Shown: positions 25,554 through 34,547, numbered from the stretch's first letter. The stretch: DNA of 64,000 nt from Gp6-AA40 sp036802945 (GCA_036802945.1 DAIRVG010000001.1:124001-188000); one strand, 5' to 3'. The notes: generated from the letters alone by a model not told the origin. Numbers and translations: made by a program.

Positions 25554-26425
25554 ATCCCCCCGAGATCGCGGCGATCCTCGTGAACTACAACGCCGGTGGC
25601 GAGCTCGCGCGGGCCCTTCGATCGATCGCCGATGAGATGGTCGGCCGTTCGTGGGAAGCGTTCGTCGTCGACAACGCCTCGAGTGATGGGAGCGGGGCAT
25701 CGGTCGCCGACTATGCGCCGATGGTGAAGCTCGTGCAGAACACGGCAAATGTCGGCTTCTCGCGCGGCGTCAACCAGGGGCTTGCCGCATCGACGGCACC
25801 GCTCGTCCTCATCATGAATCCCGACTGCAGGCTGGTCGCGGGGGCGGTCGCTACGCTGCGTAGCGTCCTCGACGCGCGCCCGGACTGCGCGATCGTCGGA
25901 CCGCGGATTCTCAACCCGGACGGATCGGTGCAGGGAAGCGCGCGTGGCGATCCCGACATGTTGACCGGCCTTTTCGGGCGCACGGCGCTGCTGGGCAGGC
26001 TCGTGCCGTTCCTCCCGGTCGCGAAGCGCAACGTCGTCGCAGAAGAGGCCATCCGGAGCGGGGAACAGAGCGTGGTGGTGGACTGGCTGTCTGGCGCGTG
26101 CATGCTCGCTCGTCGGACGGCGCTCGAACAGGTGGGCGGCTTCGACGAGCGGTTTTTCCTGTACTGGGAGGATGCGGACCTATGCCGGCGGTTGAGATTG
26201 CGCGGTCATCACGTGCGGTATGTGCCGCCCGCGACCGCCATCCATCGCGTAGGCCAGTCGAGCCGCACCGCGCGGACGTTCGCGATCCGCGCGTTCCACA
26301 GGAGTGCGTATCTGTACTACGCGACGCACGTGGCGCCGGCGCCGCTGAACCCGAAGCGCGCGCTCGCGCGCGCCATTCTGAATACGCGGTGCTGGCTTCA
26401 GGTGGTTACGGATGGATTCCGGTGA
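25550..26425 (+). CDS. GT2 glycosyltransferase, WbbL-like
   Basis: 291 residues, ATG in overlap with the preceding GT2. AAILVNYNAGGELARALRSI, FVVDNASSDGSG, NVGFSRGVNQGLA and LIMNPDC (DXD-type) are seen, then WLSGACMLARRTALEQVGGFDERFF and YWEDADLCRRLRLRG. Most like WbbL-type rhamnosyltransferases. It is the last plus-strand gene of the operon; a 297-base non-coding stretch follows. Confidence 0.85.
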   Translation: MNPPEIAAILVNYNAGGELARALRSIADEMVGRSWEAFVVDNASSDGSGASVADYAPMVKLVQNTANVGFSRGVNQGLAASTAPLVLIMNPDCRLVAGAVATLRSVLDARPDCAIVGPRILNPDGSVQGSARGDPDMLTGLFGRTALLGRLVPFLPVAKRNVVAEEAIRSGEQSVVVDWLSGACMLARRTALEQVGGFDERFFLYWEDADLCRRLRLRGHHVRYVPPATAIHRVGQSSRTARTFAIRAFHRSAYLYYATHVAPAPLNPKRALARAILNTRCWLQVVTDGFR

Positions 26426-26722
26426 TCTTCATCGCCGCGGCCAGCACCCGATCGCGCGTTGATTGTCAGCGTCCGCGCACGTCGTGCCTGCTTCTGAACC
26501 TTCTTGAAAACTCCCTCCCCGCCCTGGTCAGCCCACAACTTCCGTGAGGTAGCGGAAGCGAATCGTTCCTGCCTGCGTCTCTGAAAATCGTCGGCCAGGA
26601 TCGCGCAAACCGGCCGGCCCGATAATTGCCGCTTCGATGAATACTCCAGGTTGGTACCGACGACGGCGGAGCTGTGACAGGGCACGTTCGAAGTACCCTG
26701 CTCTGGAACGTCATCGATCGCG
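26426..26722. other. non-coding gap between convergent genes
   Basis: 297 bases between the GT2 gene and the oppositely oriented lhgO. Short frames exist on both strands but none has a recognisable domain, a ribosome site or codon use like its neighbours. The minus-strand frames read like degraded coding sequence (Arg/Ser-rich), but I cannot name a parent. No word-like hairpin is present. Confidence 0.5.
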
Positions 26723-27817
26723 TTACTGCAGCAGTTCGTCGACCAGCCGCGCCACCTGCTCCCCGATGGCGAGACAGGCGGTGAGTCCCGGTGATTCAAT
26801 TCCCGCGGCCTGGATCAGTCGTGGACACGCTTCGTCTCTGCCAATCAGAAAGTCAGCGAATGTCGTCTCGGGTCCATGAAGCTTGGGACGGATACCGCTG
26901 CCGCCAAGGCGGAGATCCGAGAGTTGCAATGAGGGAAGGAGCCGCCGCGCCGGGTCGAGAAAGGCATCAACAGGAAGACGCGCGTCTTCGTAGTCGTCCT
27001 TGCGACTCTGAAATCGCGTGGTCGGTCCGAGTGTCACGTTGCCGTGAATCGTCTTGCTCAAGTGCGTGCCGAGGCTGTGGGTGTGGGGAAGCGGATAGAC
27101 GAGGCCGTTGACCAGCGCGCGTTTCGACGGCACGAGTTCCGCGTATTCACCCCGGCACGGAAAGATGCGAAATGACGATCCTCCGAGTGCCGTAGAGATC
27201 TCGTCGGCATAGAGGCCGGCCGCGTTGACGACGGAACGAGCGTCGATCCGCTCCGACGCAGTCGCGATTTCGATCGAGCGGTCGCGCTGTTCGGCGCCTG
27301 TCAGCTCTGTTCCGGGCAACAGGAAGACACCTTGTTCTGCGCCGAGGCGCGCGAGCGTCCTGACAAGTGCTTCCGCTTCGAGAATCCCCGTATTCGGCGA
27401 GATGAGCGCGGCCACGGCCTGGACGTTCGGCTCGCGTGCGCGGACGTACGCGGCGTCCACCACCTCGAGGCCTTGAACGCCATTCGCGATCCCTTTGGCA
27501 CGCAATCCTTCAAGCGCCGGGATTTCCGTGTCGTCGTGCGCGACGATCAGCTTCCCGCAGCGGCGGTGCGGCACGCCATGCGCCGCGCAGAATTCGTATA
27601 GCAAACGCGCGCCTTCCACGCAGTGTCTCGCCTTGAGCGACCCGGGCGGATAGTAGATGCCCGCGTGAATCACCTGGCTGTTGTGCGTGCTGGTGCCCAT
27701 GCCGGGGCGCGGCTCCCTTTCGAGGACGCACACGCTGCGCCCCCGTCGCGCCAGGGCCAGGGCCGCGGCAAGTCCGACGACGCCCCCTCCGATGACCGCC
27801 GTATCGATCTGTTCCAT
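26723..27817 (-). CDS. lhgO: L-2-hydroxyglutarate oxidase-like FAD enzyme
   Basis: 364 residues. DAO-fold flavoenzyme: dinucleotide motif AVIGGGVVGLAAALALARRG at the N-terminus, then GTSTHNSQVIHAGIYYPPGSLKARHCVEG, the LhgO/L2HGDH signature, GKLIVAHDD, PNTGILEAEALV and the C-terminal GIRPKLHGPETTFADFLIG with GIESPGLTACLAIGE. It oxidises L-2-hydroxyglutarate to 2-oxoglutarate and passes electrons to the membrane quinone pool. It is the only minus-strand gene among glycan genes and is divergent from the DegT gene; it may be metabolically unrelated. Confidence 0.85.
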   Translation of the reverse strand: MEQIDTAVIGGGVVGLAAALALARRGRSVCVLEREPRPGMGTSTHNSQVIHAGIYYPPGSLKARHCVEGARLLYEFCAAHGVPHRRCGKLIVAHDDTEIPALEGLRAKGIANGVQGLEVVDAAYVRAREPNVQAVAALISPNTGILEAEALVRTLARLGAEQGVFLLPGTELTGAEQRDRSIEIATASERIDARSVVNAAGLYADEISTALGGSSFRIFPCRGEYAELVPSKRALVNGLVYPLPHTHSLGTHLSKTIHGNVTLGPTTRFQSRKDDYEDARLPVDAFLDPARRLLPSLQLSDLRLGGSGIRPKLHGPETTFADFLIGRDEACPRLIQAAGIESPGLTACLAIGEQVARLVDELLQ

Positions 27818-27854
27818 CGCTCAGCCAAGGCGGGCCGTTCCATCCGGCCCTGCG

Positions 27855-27891
27855 TTGTGCATCACCAGGTCATGAAGTACGATCGTCGATT
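27855..27891 (+). promoter_or_regulatory. candidate promoter of DegT-rfbD-gmd segment
   Basis: TTGTGC (27855-27860), a 17-base spacer and TACGAT (27878-27883) end 8 bases before GTG 27892. Spacing is ideal and the transcript would be leaderless or nearly so. The -35 match is weak (3 of 6). Confidence 0.4.
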
Positions 27892-29034
27892 GTGCGCGCG
27901 CCGCAGGTTCACACCGACGAACAGATGCAGGTTCCGTTACTTGATCTCCAGCTCCAGTACGCGTCGATACGCGAGGACATCCTGTCCGCTGTCACGCGCG
28001 TCTGCGATTCGCAACAGTTCATTATGGGACCGGAGGTGGAACGGTTGGAATCGGAGGTGGCGGCTGTCATCGGCGTTCCACATGCCATCGCGGTATCGTC
28101 GGGGACCGACGCGCTGCTCGTCGCGTTGATGGCTCTGGGCATCGGTCAGGGCGACGAGGTGATCACGCCGACGTTCTCGTTCTTCGCGACGGCCGGGTCG
28201 GTGGCGCGCCTGGGCGCGCGACCAGTGTTTGTCGACGTCGATCCCGAAACACTGATGCTGGACATCGACCGTGTGCGCACCGCGATCACGCCGCGCACCA
28301 GGGCAATTATGCCGGTCCATTTGTACGGTCTCTGTGCCGACGTCGATGCGCTCAAGGCGGTGGCGGGTCCTGGCGTTCACATCATCGAGGATGCTGCGCA
28401 GGCGATCGGCGCCACCTATCATGGTCGTGCCTCTGGGACGCTCGGGACCATCGGGTGCTTTTCGTTTTTTCCGACGAAGAACCTTGGCGGGTTTGGCGAC
28501 GGCGGTCTCGTGACGACGACCGACGCGGCAATCGCCGACCACGTGCGACTGCTTCGAAATCACGGCGCGCATCCGAAATACGTCCACCGGGAGATTGGCG
28601 GCAATTTCAGGCTCGACGCGCTCCAGGCGGCGGTCCTGCGCGTGAAGCTTCCTCACCTGAGCGAATGGAACTCGAAACGGCGCGCAAACGCCGCACGCTA
28701 CCGCGAACTGTTCACGAAGGCGGGTCTCGCCGGCCTCATCGGGCTTCCCGTGGAACCTCCTGGGCGAACGCATGTGTACCACCAGTTCGTGATCCGCGTG
28801 CCCGATCGTGACGCCGTGCGCGCGCATCTGGCGACGAGAGGCGTCGGAACGGAGGTGTATTACCCGGTTCCGTTCCATCGACAGCAGTGCTTTGCAAACC
28901 TGGGGCACGCGCTCGACGCATTTCCGAATGCCGACGCCGCGGCGTCCGACGTACTCGCGCTCCCGATCTATCCCGAGCTGACACGCGAACAGCAAGAATA
29001 CGTGGTGGCAAGCATCGCTGAGCGCGTCGCGTGA
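27892..29034 (+). CDS. DegT/DnrJ/EryC1 aminotransferase
   Basis: 380 residues from GTG 27892; ATG 27925 (369 residues, MQVPLLDLQLQY) aligns better with family N-termini, but the promoter-like box 8 bases before 27892 favours the longer form. Seen: SSGTDALLVALMALG, EDAAQAIGATY, and CFSFFPTKNLGGFGDGG with the PLP lysine. The third sugar aminotransferase of the locus, closest in style to the WbpE/FdtB/DesV types. It begins a new segment coupled by GTGA to an RmlD-like reductase, so its substrate is likely a 3- or 4-keto-6-deoxy nucleotide sugar. Confidence 0.85.
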   Translation: MRAPQVHTDEQMQVPLLDLQLQYASIREDILSAVTRVCDSQQFIMGPEVERLESEVAAVIGVPHAIAVSSGTDALLVALMALGIGQGDEVITPTFSFFATAGSVARLGARPVFVDVDPETLMLDIDRVRTAITPRTRAIMPVHLYGLCADVDALKAVAGPGVHIIEDAAQAIGATYHGRASGTLGTIGCFSFFPTKNLGGFGDGGLVTTTDAAIADHVRLLRNHGAHPKYVHREIGGNFRLDALQAAVLRVKLPHLSEWNSKRRANAARYRELFTKAGLAGLIGLPVEPPGRTHVYHQFVIRVPDRDAVRAHLATRGVGTEVYYPVPFHRQQCFANLGHALDAFPNADAAASDVLALPIYPELTREQQEYVVASIAERVA

Positions 29035-29900
29035 ACGTCTCGCGGGTCCTCGTGACGGGCGCGTCCGGACAGCTTGCGGCCTCGATCATCCGTGTCTTTT
29101 CAGGTCGTGAGGTGATTGCGCATACGCATGCGACGCTTGACGTGACGGACGGCGAGGCGGTGCAACGGGAGATCGGGAACGCTCGTCCGGACCTGATCGT
29201 CAACTGCGCGGCGTTCAACCAGGTGGATGACGCCGAGCGCAGCGCTACTCAGGCGTTCGCTGTCAATGCGTTTGCCCTACGCAGCCTGGCCCGGGCTGCT
29301 GAATCGTGCGGGGCGGCGTTGGTGCACTACGGATCCGATTTCGTGTTCGACGGCACGGCCACCGAGCCGTATGACGAAGCCGCGGCACCCGGGCCGCGCA
29401 GCGTCTATGCCTCGTCGAAGCTCGTTGGTGAATGGTTGGCACTCGAGGCGCAGCGCGCGTATGTGCTACGAGTCGAAAGCCTCTTCGGATCCCCTGCGGA
29501 CTGGACCGGCCGGCGAGGCACGCTCGACGGAATCGTGGCAGGTCTCGAGGCGGGTCGTGAGGTCACGGTCTTCACCGACCGCACAGTGTCGCCGAGCTAC
29601 ATCTCGGACGTCGCGGACGGCACTCGACATCTCGTCGATTCCGAAGCTGCGCCAGGGATGTACCACTGCGTGAACTCTGGCTACGGCACCTGGCGGGAGG
29701 TAGCGCTCGAAGTCGCCCGCATCCTGGGCGTCACTCCGCGCCTGAAGCTCGTCACGATGGATGAAGTGTCGCTGGCGGCCGCGCGGCCGCGCTTCTGCGC
29801 GCTGTCCAACCGGAAGCTGGCTGCCGCAGGTTTTGCGATGCCCGCCTGGCAGGATGCCTTGCAGCGCTGGCTCGGGGCGCGTGGCGGTCCCGCAGCATAG
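29031..29900 (+). CDS. rfbD: dTDP-4-dehydrorhamnose reductase-like SDR
   Basis: 289 residues, GTG in the GTGA overlap with the aminotransferase. RmlD-type extended SDR: VLVTGASGQLAASI, ARPDLIVNCAAFNQVDDAER, HYGSDFVFDG, and YASSKLVGEWLAL (YxxxK). It reduces a 4-keto group of a nucleotide-linked 6-deoxysugar. No RmlA, RmlB or RmlC is seen here, so those genes lie elsewhere or the real substrate is a GDP-sugar from the gmd product next door. Confidence 0.78.
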   Translation: MNVSRVLVTGASGQLAASIIRVFSGREVIAHTHATLDVTDGEAVQREIGNARPDLIVNCAAFNQVDDAERSATQAFAVNAFALRSLARAAESCGAALVHYGSDFVFDGTATEPYDEAAAPGPRSVYASSKLVGEWLALEAQRAYVLRVESLFGSPADWTGRRGTLDGIVAGLEAGREVTVFTDRTVSPSYISDVADGTRHLVDSEAAPGMYHCVNSGYGTWREVALEVARILGVTPRLKLVTMDEVSLAAARPRFCALSNRKLAAAGFAMPAWQDALQRWLGARGGPAA

Positions 29901-29913
29901 AATGAAAGGACCG

Positions 29914-30900
29914 ATGGCTAAACGCGCAGTTATCACTGGTATTACCGGCCAGGACGGCTCGTACCTTGCCGAGTTGCTGGTTGAAAAGGGGTACGAGGTC
30001 ACGGGTATTGTCCGCCGATCGAGCTCACCCAACCTGTGGCGCATCGAGCACATCCTCGACCGCATCACGCTGCGTCCCGGTGACCTGCTCGACCAGCTGT
30101 CGCTGATGCGCATCGTCCAGGACGTGCGGCCCCACGAGTTCTACAACCTCGGGGCGATGTCGTTCGTGCCGGCGTCGTGGGATCAGCCGCTGCTGACGGG
30201 GGAGTTCAACTCGCAAGGCGTGACTCGCGTGCTCGAGGCGATCCGCCAGGTCGACCCTGCCATCCGCATCTACCAGGCGTCATCGAGCGAGATGTACGGG
30301 CGGGTCCGTGAGGTGCCGCAAACCGAGATGACGCCGTTTTATCCGCGCAGTCCGTACGGCGTGTCGAAGGTCTTTGCGCACTACATCACCGTGAACTACC
30401 GCGAGAGCTACGGCATATTTGCGAGCTCGGGGATCCTGTTCAATCACGAGTCGCCGCGCCGCGGCCTCGAGTTCGTGACGCGGAAGGTCACCGATGGTGT
30501 CGCCCGGATAAAGCTGGGACTCGCCGATCACCTCGCGCTCGGCAATCTCGACGCGTGCCGCGACTGGGGCTTTGCGGGCGATTACGTGCGCGCGATGTGG
30601 CTGATGCTGCAGCAGGAAGCGGCGGACGACTTCGTGATTGCAACCGGCGTCGCTCATTCGGTGCGCGAGCTGGTGGAAACGGCGTTCGGTCATGCCGGGC
30701 TCGACTGGCAACGGTACGTGCGGATCGACCCAGCGTTCCTGCGTCCGGCGGAAGTGGATCACCTGATTGGCGATGCCAGCAAGGGCAAGCGCGTACTCGG
30801 CTGGACGCCGTCGGTCACCTTCGAACAGCTCGTCGCGATGATGGTTGAAGCCGATCTCGCGCGGCTTTCGCCGTCGGCGCGTGCCGGCCTCGCTCGGTAA
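29914..30900 (+). CDS. gmd: GDP-mannose 4,6-dehydratase
   Basis: 328 residues from ATG 29914, preceded by GAAAGGA; ATG 29902 is a longer choice. Extended SDR of the Gmd type: AVITGITGQDGSYLAELLVEKGYEVTG, RRSSSPN, YNLGAMSFV, SSSEMYG, YGVSKVFAHY (YxxxK), NHESPRRGLEFVTRKVTDGVARI and the C-terminal RPAEVDHLIGDASKGKRVLGWTP. It makes GDP-4-keto-6-deoxymannose from GDP-mannose, the precursor of GDP-fucose, GDP-rhamnose or GDP-perosamine. A DegT enzyme two genes upstream fits GDP-perosamine or a related amino sugar. Confidence 0.92.
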   Translation: MAKRAVITGITGQDGSYLAELLVEKGYEVTGIVRRSSSPNLWRIEHILDRITLRPGDLLDQLSLMRIVQDVRPHEFYNLGAMSFVPASWDQPLLTGEFNSQGVTRVLEAIRQVDPAIRIYQASSSEMYGRVREVPQTEMTPFYPRSPYGVSKVFAHYITVNYRESYGIFASSGILFNHESPRRGLEFVTRKVTDGVARIKLGLADHLALGNLDACRDWGFAGDYVRAMWLMLQQEAADDFVIATGVAHSVRELVETAFGHAGLDWQRYVRIDPAFLRPAEVDHLIGDASKGKRVLGWTPSVTFEQLVAMMVEADLARLSPSARAGLAR

Positions 30901-30915
30901 AACATCGGAGAGAAC

Positions 30916-32208
30916 TTGGATCTCAAGGACAAGATACGAAACCGCCAGGCCCGGATCGGCATCATCGGTCTCGGGTATGTCGGCCTGCCGCTCGCCGTGG
31001 AGTTTTCAAAAGCGGGCTTTGAAGTCACCGGCTTCGATGTCGATCTCGCCAAGGTCGACGCCATCAACAAGGGCCACAGCTACATCGGCGACGTGAGCAG
31101 CGAGGATGTCTCCGCGGCGTCGAAGGCGGGTAAGTTGTCGGCGACCGCCGACATGTCCCGTCTCCACGACATGGACGCGATCGACATCTGCGTGCCGACG
31201 CCGCTCCGGAAGACGCGCGACCCGGACCTCTCCTACGTCGTGCTCGCGGTCGACGCCGTGCGCGCCCAGCTGCGCGCCGGACAGCTCGTGATTCTCGAGT
31301 CCACGACCTACCCCGGCACGACGGACGAAGTCGTCCAGCCCGCGCTTGAGGAGAGCGGTCTCAAAGCGGGGAAGGACTTCCATCTCGCGTTTTCGCCGGA
31401 GCGCGTCGATCCGGGGAACGTCACGCACACGACGCGCAGCATCCCGAAGGTGGTCGGGGGGGTCAACGAGGCGAGCACCGAGCTGGCAGCGGAGCTGTAC
31501 GGGTCGATCATCAGCACAATCGTGCCGGTGAGCTCGACGCAGGTCGCCGAGATGGTGAAGCTGCTGGAGAACACTTTCCGCGCCGTGAACATCGGCTTGG
31601 TCAATGAGATCGCGTTGATGTCGCACCGGATGAACATCGACGTATGGGAAGTGATCGAGGCGGCCAGCACCAAGCCGTTCGGGTTCATGCCGTTCTACCC
31701 GGGGCCTGGTCTCGGTGGCCACTGCATTCCGATCGATCCGTTCTATCTGTCATGGAAGGCGCGGCAGAACGGCTTCGAGTGCCGCTTCATCGAGCTCGCC
31801 GGCCATGTCAACGGCTCGATGCCCGCCTTCGTCGTCGAGCGGGTTGGCGAGGCGCTCAATTCGCAGAAGAAATCGATCAACGGATCGCGCATTCACGTGT
31901 TTGGCGTGGCCTACAAGAAAGACGTCAGCGACATGCGCGAGTCGCCCGCGCTCGACGTCATCGAGCTGCTGCACCGCCGTGGAGCCGTGCTCAGCTACAC
32001 CGACCCGCATGTGCCCACGCTCGACCACGGCGGGCTCACGCTCAAGTCGGTGCCCGAGCGCGACGCCGCCAAAAAAGTCGACTGTGCGGTGATCTGCACC
32101 AATCACGCAGTGTTCACCTATGCCGATATGCCCAAGCGGTTTCCGCTGGTCGTCGACACACGCAACGCGCTCAAGGGCATGGCCGGCGAGAACATCTTTC
32201 GGTTGTAG
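30916..32208 (+). CDS. UDP-N-acetylglucosamine 6-dehydrogenase-type (WbpA-like)
   Basis: 430 residues, TTG start with GGAGAG four bases upstream. UDP-glucose/GDP-mannose dehydrogenase family: GIIGLGYVGLPLAVEFSKAGFEVTGFDVD, ICVPTPLRKTRDPDLSYV, ESTTYPGTTDE, FSPERVDPGN, KLLENTFRAVNIGLVNEIA, and the catalytic-cysteine motif GPGLGGHCIPIDPFYLSWKA. The WbpA/WbpO/TviB branch fits best. With 3763, 4230 and 5283 it would give the UDP-GlcNAc3NAcA pathway, although it lies 25 kb from them. The end of the plus-strand glycan block is 22 bases before a convergent gene. Confidence 0.85.
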   Translation: MDLKDKIRNRQARIGIIGLGYVGLPLAVEFSKAGFEVTGFDVDLAKVDAINKGHSYIGDVSSEDVSAASKAGKLSATADMSRLHDMDAIDICVPTPLRKTRDPDLSYVVLAVDAVRAQLRAGQLVILESTTYPGTTDEVVQPALEESGLKAGKDFHLAFSPERVDPGNVTHTTRSIPKVVGGVNEASTELAAELYGSIISTIVPVSSTQVAEMVKLLENTFRAVNIGLVNEIALMSHRMNIDVWEVIEAASTKPFGFMPFYPGPGLGGHCIPIDPFYLSWKARQNGFECRFIELAGHVNGSMPAFVVERVGEALNSQKKSINGSRIHVFGVAYKKDVSDMRESPALDVIELLHRRGAVLSYTDPHVPTLDHGGLTLKSVPERDAAKKVDCAVICTNHAVFTYADMPKRFPLVVDTRNALKGMAGENIFRL

Positions 32209-32230
32209 ACGAGACGGCTGTCTTGCTTAA

Positions 32231-33496
32231 TTACGCCCGTTTTCCGATGGCTGCGTAATCGAGGTAGGTGAACAGCAGGCGGTTGATCTTTTCGACGTTC
32301 TCGTTCAGCGTGGCGACCAGATTCTCAAAGCCGGCTGGCGGCTGCGCTGCAAGCGACTGCAATTTATCGCTCTCCGGATAGGGCGCCCGATACCGAATCT
32401 CCACGTGCTGAAAGCCCGTGGCGATGAGCAGGTACTTCAATGTGTCTGGATGGACGGGACGCACGTGCGTCAGGTCGCGGATGTAGCTTTCGAAGAACGC
32501 GAACCAGCAGGCGGGATTGATCGTCTCGAGCACGATCGGCGCCCCCGGACGCAGCTTGTCGAACGCCGCATCGAGCAGCTGCATCAGGTAGCGCGGTTCG
32601 AGATGCTCGACGACCTGGGCCGCAAACAATCCCCCTAACGATCCGTCCGGCAGGCCGCGCAGGTACGTGAGCGCGTCAGCGGTGACCGCATCGAGCCCGT
32701 GCGCGCAGCACACGTCCACCATCGCGGGGTTCACATCGATGCCGCGGGCGGTGATGCCCTGGTCGCGGAGCAACTCGAGGAACTCGCCGCGGCCGCAGCC
32801 GACGTCGAGGACGTCGCTCGCTTTGATCCCCGATCCCTGATCCCCGATTCCCAGGAACATCGGCAGATACTCGGCGACTCGCCGCTGGATATCTTCGGGC
32901 GAGCCACGGAACTGATCCTCGAAGCCGACGTACTTGTGGCTGTCGAGGTCATCGAACTGGTTGCCAGGGACTGTGTCGGCGGCGCTGCCAGGTGCGGCGT
33001 TCGCCTTGGGAGTTGGGAGTTGGGAATTGGAAGCTGGCGGCGCACCCGCTGCCAGCCTGGAGACCTCGCGTTTCAGGTTCTGTGCCGCCTGCTGCAGCAC
33101 GCTGACGGCGGAGCGTAGCTCGTCGTGCTGTGCCGCAAGCGCGGCAATCGAGGTGTCGTTGCGCCGGTCGCGCGCTAGCAGGCTTTCGGTATGCCGGCGG
33201 ATTCCGTCCCACTGGTTGATCGCGCCGCCAATCCACTCGATCGTCCTGAGGCTGGCCTCGTGGGCCTCGACCGCGACGGCTGCGTCGCGATTGAGGTGAT
33301 CGACCAACGCGGCGTTGAACTCCTGCTGGCGTGACAGCACTCGTCCCAGGAGGCGCCGCGCCGTCGACGCCAGCCGGGACTTCAGCCCGCCTCCAGCCGG
33401 CGCATCGATGATTTGATACAGGCTGTTGAGGCGCTCGATCTGGTGGCGATCGGGTTGCGGAATCGGCGAAGGCTGCGGTCCCGTACGGTCGGACAT
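32231..33496 (-). CDS. SAM-dependent methyltransferase with coiled-coil N-terminus
   Basis: 421 residues. The first about 150 residues are basic, then heptad-rich (about 95-145) like a coiled coil. The class I methyltransferase begins near residue 225, with motif I VLDVGCGRGEFLELL and acidic GIDVNPAMVD. ETINPACWFAFFESYIRDLTHVRPVHPDTLKYLLIATGF is a block typical of O-antigen/capsule-terminating methyltransferases. Two in-frame word-like repeats are inside the gene, one giving NSQLPTPK between coil and catalytic domain and one giving GIGDQGSGI just before motif I. It starts 4 bases after thiG and ends beside the glycan block; it probably methylates a sugar of the glycan. Confidence 0.78.
   Translation of the reverse strand: MSDRTGPQPSPIPQPDRHQIERLNSLYQIIDAPAGGGLKSRLASTARRLLGRVLSRQQEFNAALVDHLNRDAAVAVEAHEASLRTIEWIGGAINQWDGIRRHTESLLARDRRNDTSIAALAAQHDELRSAVSVLQQAAQNLKREVSRLAAGAPPASNSQLPTPKANAAPGSAADTVPGNQFDDLDSHKYVGFEDQFRGSPEDIQRRVAEYLPMFLGIGDQGSGIKASDVLDVGCGRGEFLELLRDQGITARGIDVNPAMVDVCCAHGLDAVTADALTYLRGLPDGSLGGLFAAQVVEHLEPRYLMQLLDAAFDKLRPGAPIVLETINPACWFAFFESYIRDLTHVRPVHPDTLKYLLIATGFQHVEIRYRAPYPESDKLQSLAAQPPAGFENLVATLNENVEKINRLLFTYLDYAAIGKRA
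32825..32854. repeat. GGGGATC-word repeat inside methyltransferase gene
   Basis: Four GGGATC/GGGAATC words in tandem, read in frame on the minus strand as GIGDQGSGI. They lie just before motif I of the methyltransferase and keep the frame. Confidence 0.65.
33006..33032. repeat. TTGGGAGT-word repeat inside methyltransferase gene
   Basis: Three tandem TTGGGAGT/TTGGGAAT words, the same unit as the hairpin at 17099-17141. On the coding strand they give NSQLPTPK in the linker between the coiled coil and the catalytic domain. Confidence 0.7.
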
Positions 33497-33500
33497 CGGA

Positions 33501-34283
33501 TCAGCGGCCGACGAGACCTTCAGCCGGGCTGCTCGCCGTCGCGTACATCTTCTTCGGAATGCGTCCGGCGAGGTGCGCGAGCCGGCCCGCGATGACGGCG
33601 TGCTTCATCGCGTCGGCCATGGCGACCGGTTCCCGGGCGCCGGCAATCGCGGTGTTCATCAGCACCCCATCGGCGCCGAGCTCCATGGCCAGCGCCGCAT
33701 CCGACGCCGTGCCGACCCCTGCGTCGACGATGACCGGGACGCGCGAGAACTCGCGGATGATGCGGATGTTGTTGACGTTCTGGATGCCGAGGCCCGAGCC
33801 GATCGGCGCGCCGAGCGGCATGACCGCCGCCGCGCCCGCATCCTCGAGCTTCCGGCACGCGATCGGATCGTCGTTGGTGTAGGGCAGCACGACAAAGCCT
33901 TCTTTGACGAGCACGCGGGTTGCTTCGATCAGCGCCTCGTTGTCGGGGAAGAGCGTGCGCTCGTCGCCGATGACCTCGAGCTTGACCCAGTGCGACAGGC
34001 CTGCCTCGCGCCCGAGCCGCGCGGTGCGGACGGCTTCGTCGGCGGAATAGCACCCTGCGGTGTTCGGGAGGATGAACATCCGCGCCGTGTCGATGTAGTC
34101 GAGCAGTGACTCGCGTGTGCGATCGGAGATGTTCACGCGCCGCACCGCGACCGTCACCATGTCGGCGCCCGAGGCCTCGTGCGCCTGCGCCATGACGGCG
34201 TGCGACGAGTACTTGCCGGTGCCGACGATCAGCCGCGACCTGAACGTGCGGCCCGCGATCGTGAAAGGGGTATCAATTGCCAC
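33501..34283 (-). CDS. thiG: thiazole synthase ThiG
   Basis: 260 residues, GTG start. TIM-barrel: FTIAGRTFRSRLIVGTGKYSS, VTVAVRRVN, ILPNTAGCYSADEAVRTARL, WVKLEVIGDERTLFPDN with Schiff-base Lys101, and GAAAVMPLGAPIGSGLGI, VIVDAGVGTASDAALAMELGADGVLMNTAIAGA for the phosphate site. It makes the thiazole phosphate of thiamine from 1-deoxyxylulose-5-phosphate, dehydroglycine and ThiS thiocarboxylate. It lies 40 bases after thiS and 4 bases before the methyltransferase on the same strand. ThiF, ThiO/ThiH and ThiE are not in this window. Confidence 0.95.
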   Translation of the reverse strand: MAIDTPFTIAGRTFRSRLIVGTGKYSSHAVMAQAHEASGADMVTVAVRRVNISDRTRESLLDYIDTARMFILPNTAGCYSADEAVRTARLGREAGLSHWVKLEVIGDERTLFPDNEALIEATRVLVKEGFVVLPYTNDDPIACRKLEDAGAAAVMPLGAPIGSGLGIQNVNNIRIIREFSRVPVIVDAGVGTASDAALAMELGADGVLMNTAIAGAREPVAMADAMKHAVIAGRLAHLAGRIPKKMYATASSPAEGLVGR

Positions 34284-34323
34284 AACGCGCCTCTGTGTTT
34301 CTGTGTCTGGGTGGCCGTCTCCG

Positions 34324-34524
34324 CTAGCCGCCGCCGACGAAGTTCACGATCTCCACGCGGTCGCCATCGCCGACGAGCGTGGCGGCGAACGCGTGGCGCT
34401 TGAGAATCACGAGATTGTGCTCGACGGCGACGCGCCGCGGATCGATCGCGAGCCTCTGCAGCAATTCTTCGACCGACAACGGCTGGTCGAGCTCGAAGGA
34501 TTCCCCGTTGAGCGTGATGAGCAC
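34324..34524 (-). CDS. thiS: sulfur carrier protein ThiS
   Basis: 66 residues from GTG 34524; the frame continues upstream, but the conserved protein begins at LITLNGES. Beta-grasp fold of the ubiquitin type: LITLNGESFELDQPLSVEELLQRL, VAVEHNLVILKRHAFAATLVGDGDRVEIVNFVGGG. The C-terminal Gly-Gly, here followed by a third Gly before the stop, is adenylated and thiocarboxylated to donate sulfur to ThiG. The extra terminal glycine is unusual, since most ThiS end in exactly GG. A TACAAT box lies 17 bases upstream in the gap shared with egtB. Confidence 0.88.
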   Translation of the reverse strand: MLITLNGESFELDQPLSVEELLQRLAIDPRRVAVEHNLVILKRHAFAATLVGDGDRVEIVNFVGGG

Positions 34525-34541
34525 CGGCGTGGCCGCGCAGA

Positions 34542-34547
34542 ATTGTA
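34542..34547 (-). promoter_or_regulatory. candidate -10 box for thiS-thiG
   Basis: TACAAT on the minus strand, ending 17 bases before the thiS GTG within the 74-base divergent gap with egtB. No convincing -35 at 16-18 bases. Confidence 0.3.

Noticed and set aside
26426..26722. A small gene or pseudogene between GT2 and lhgO
   Set aside because: Frames on both strands lack recognisable domains, ribosome sites and start context.
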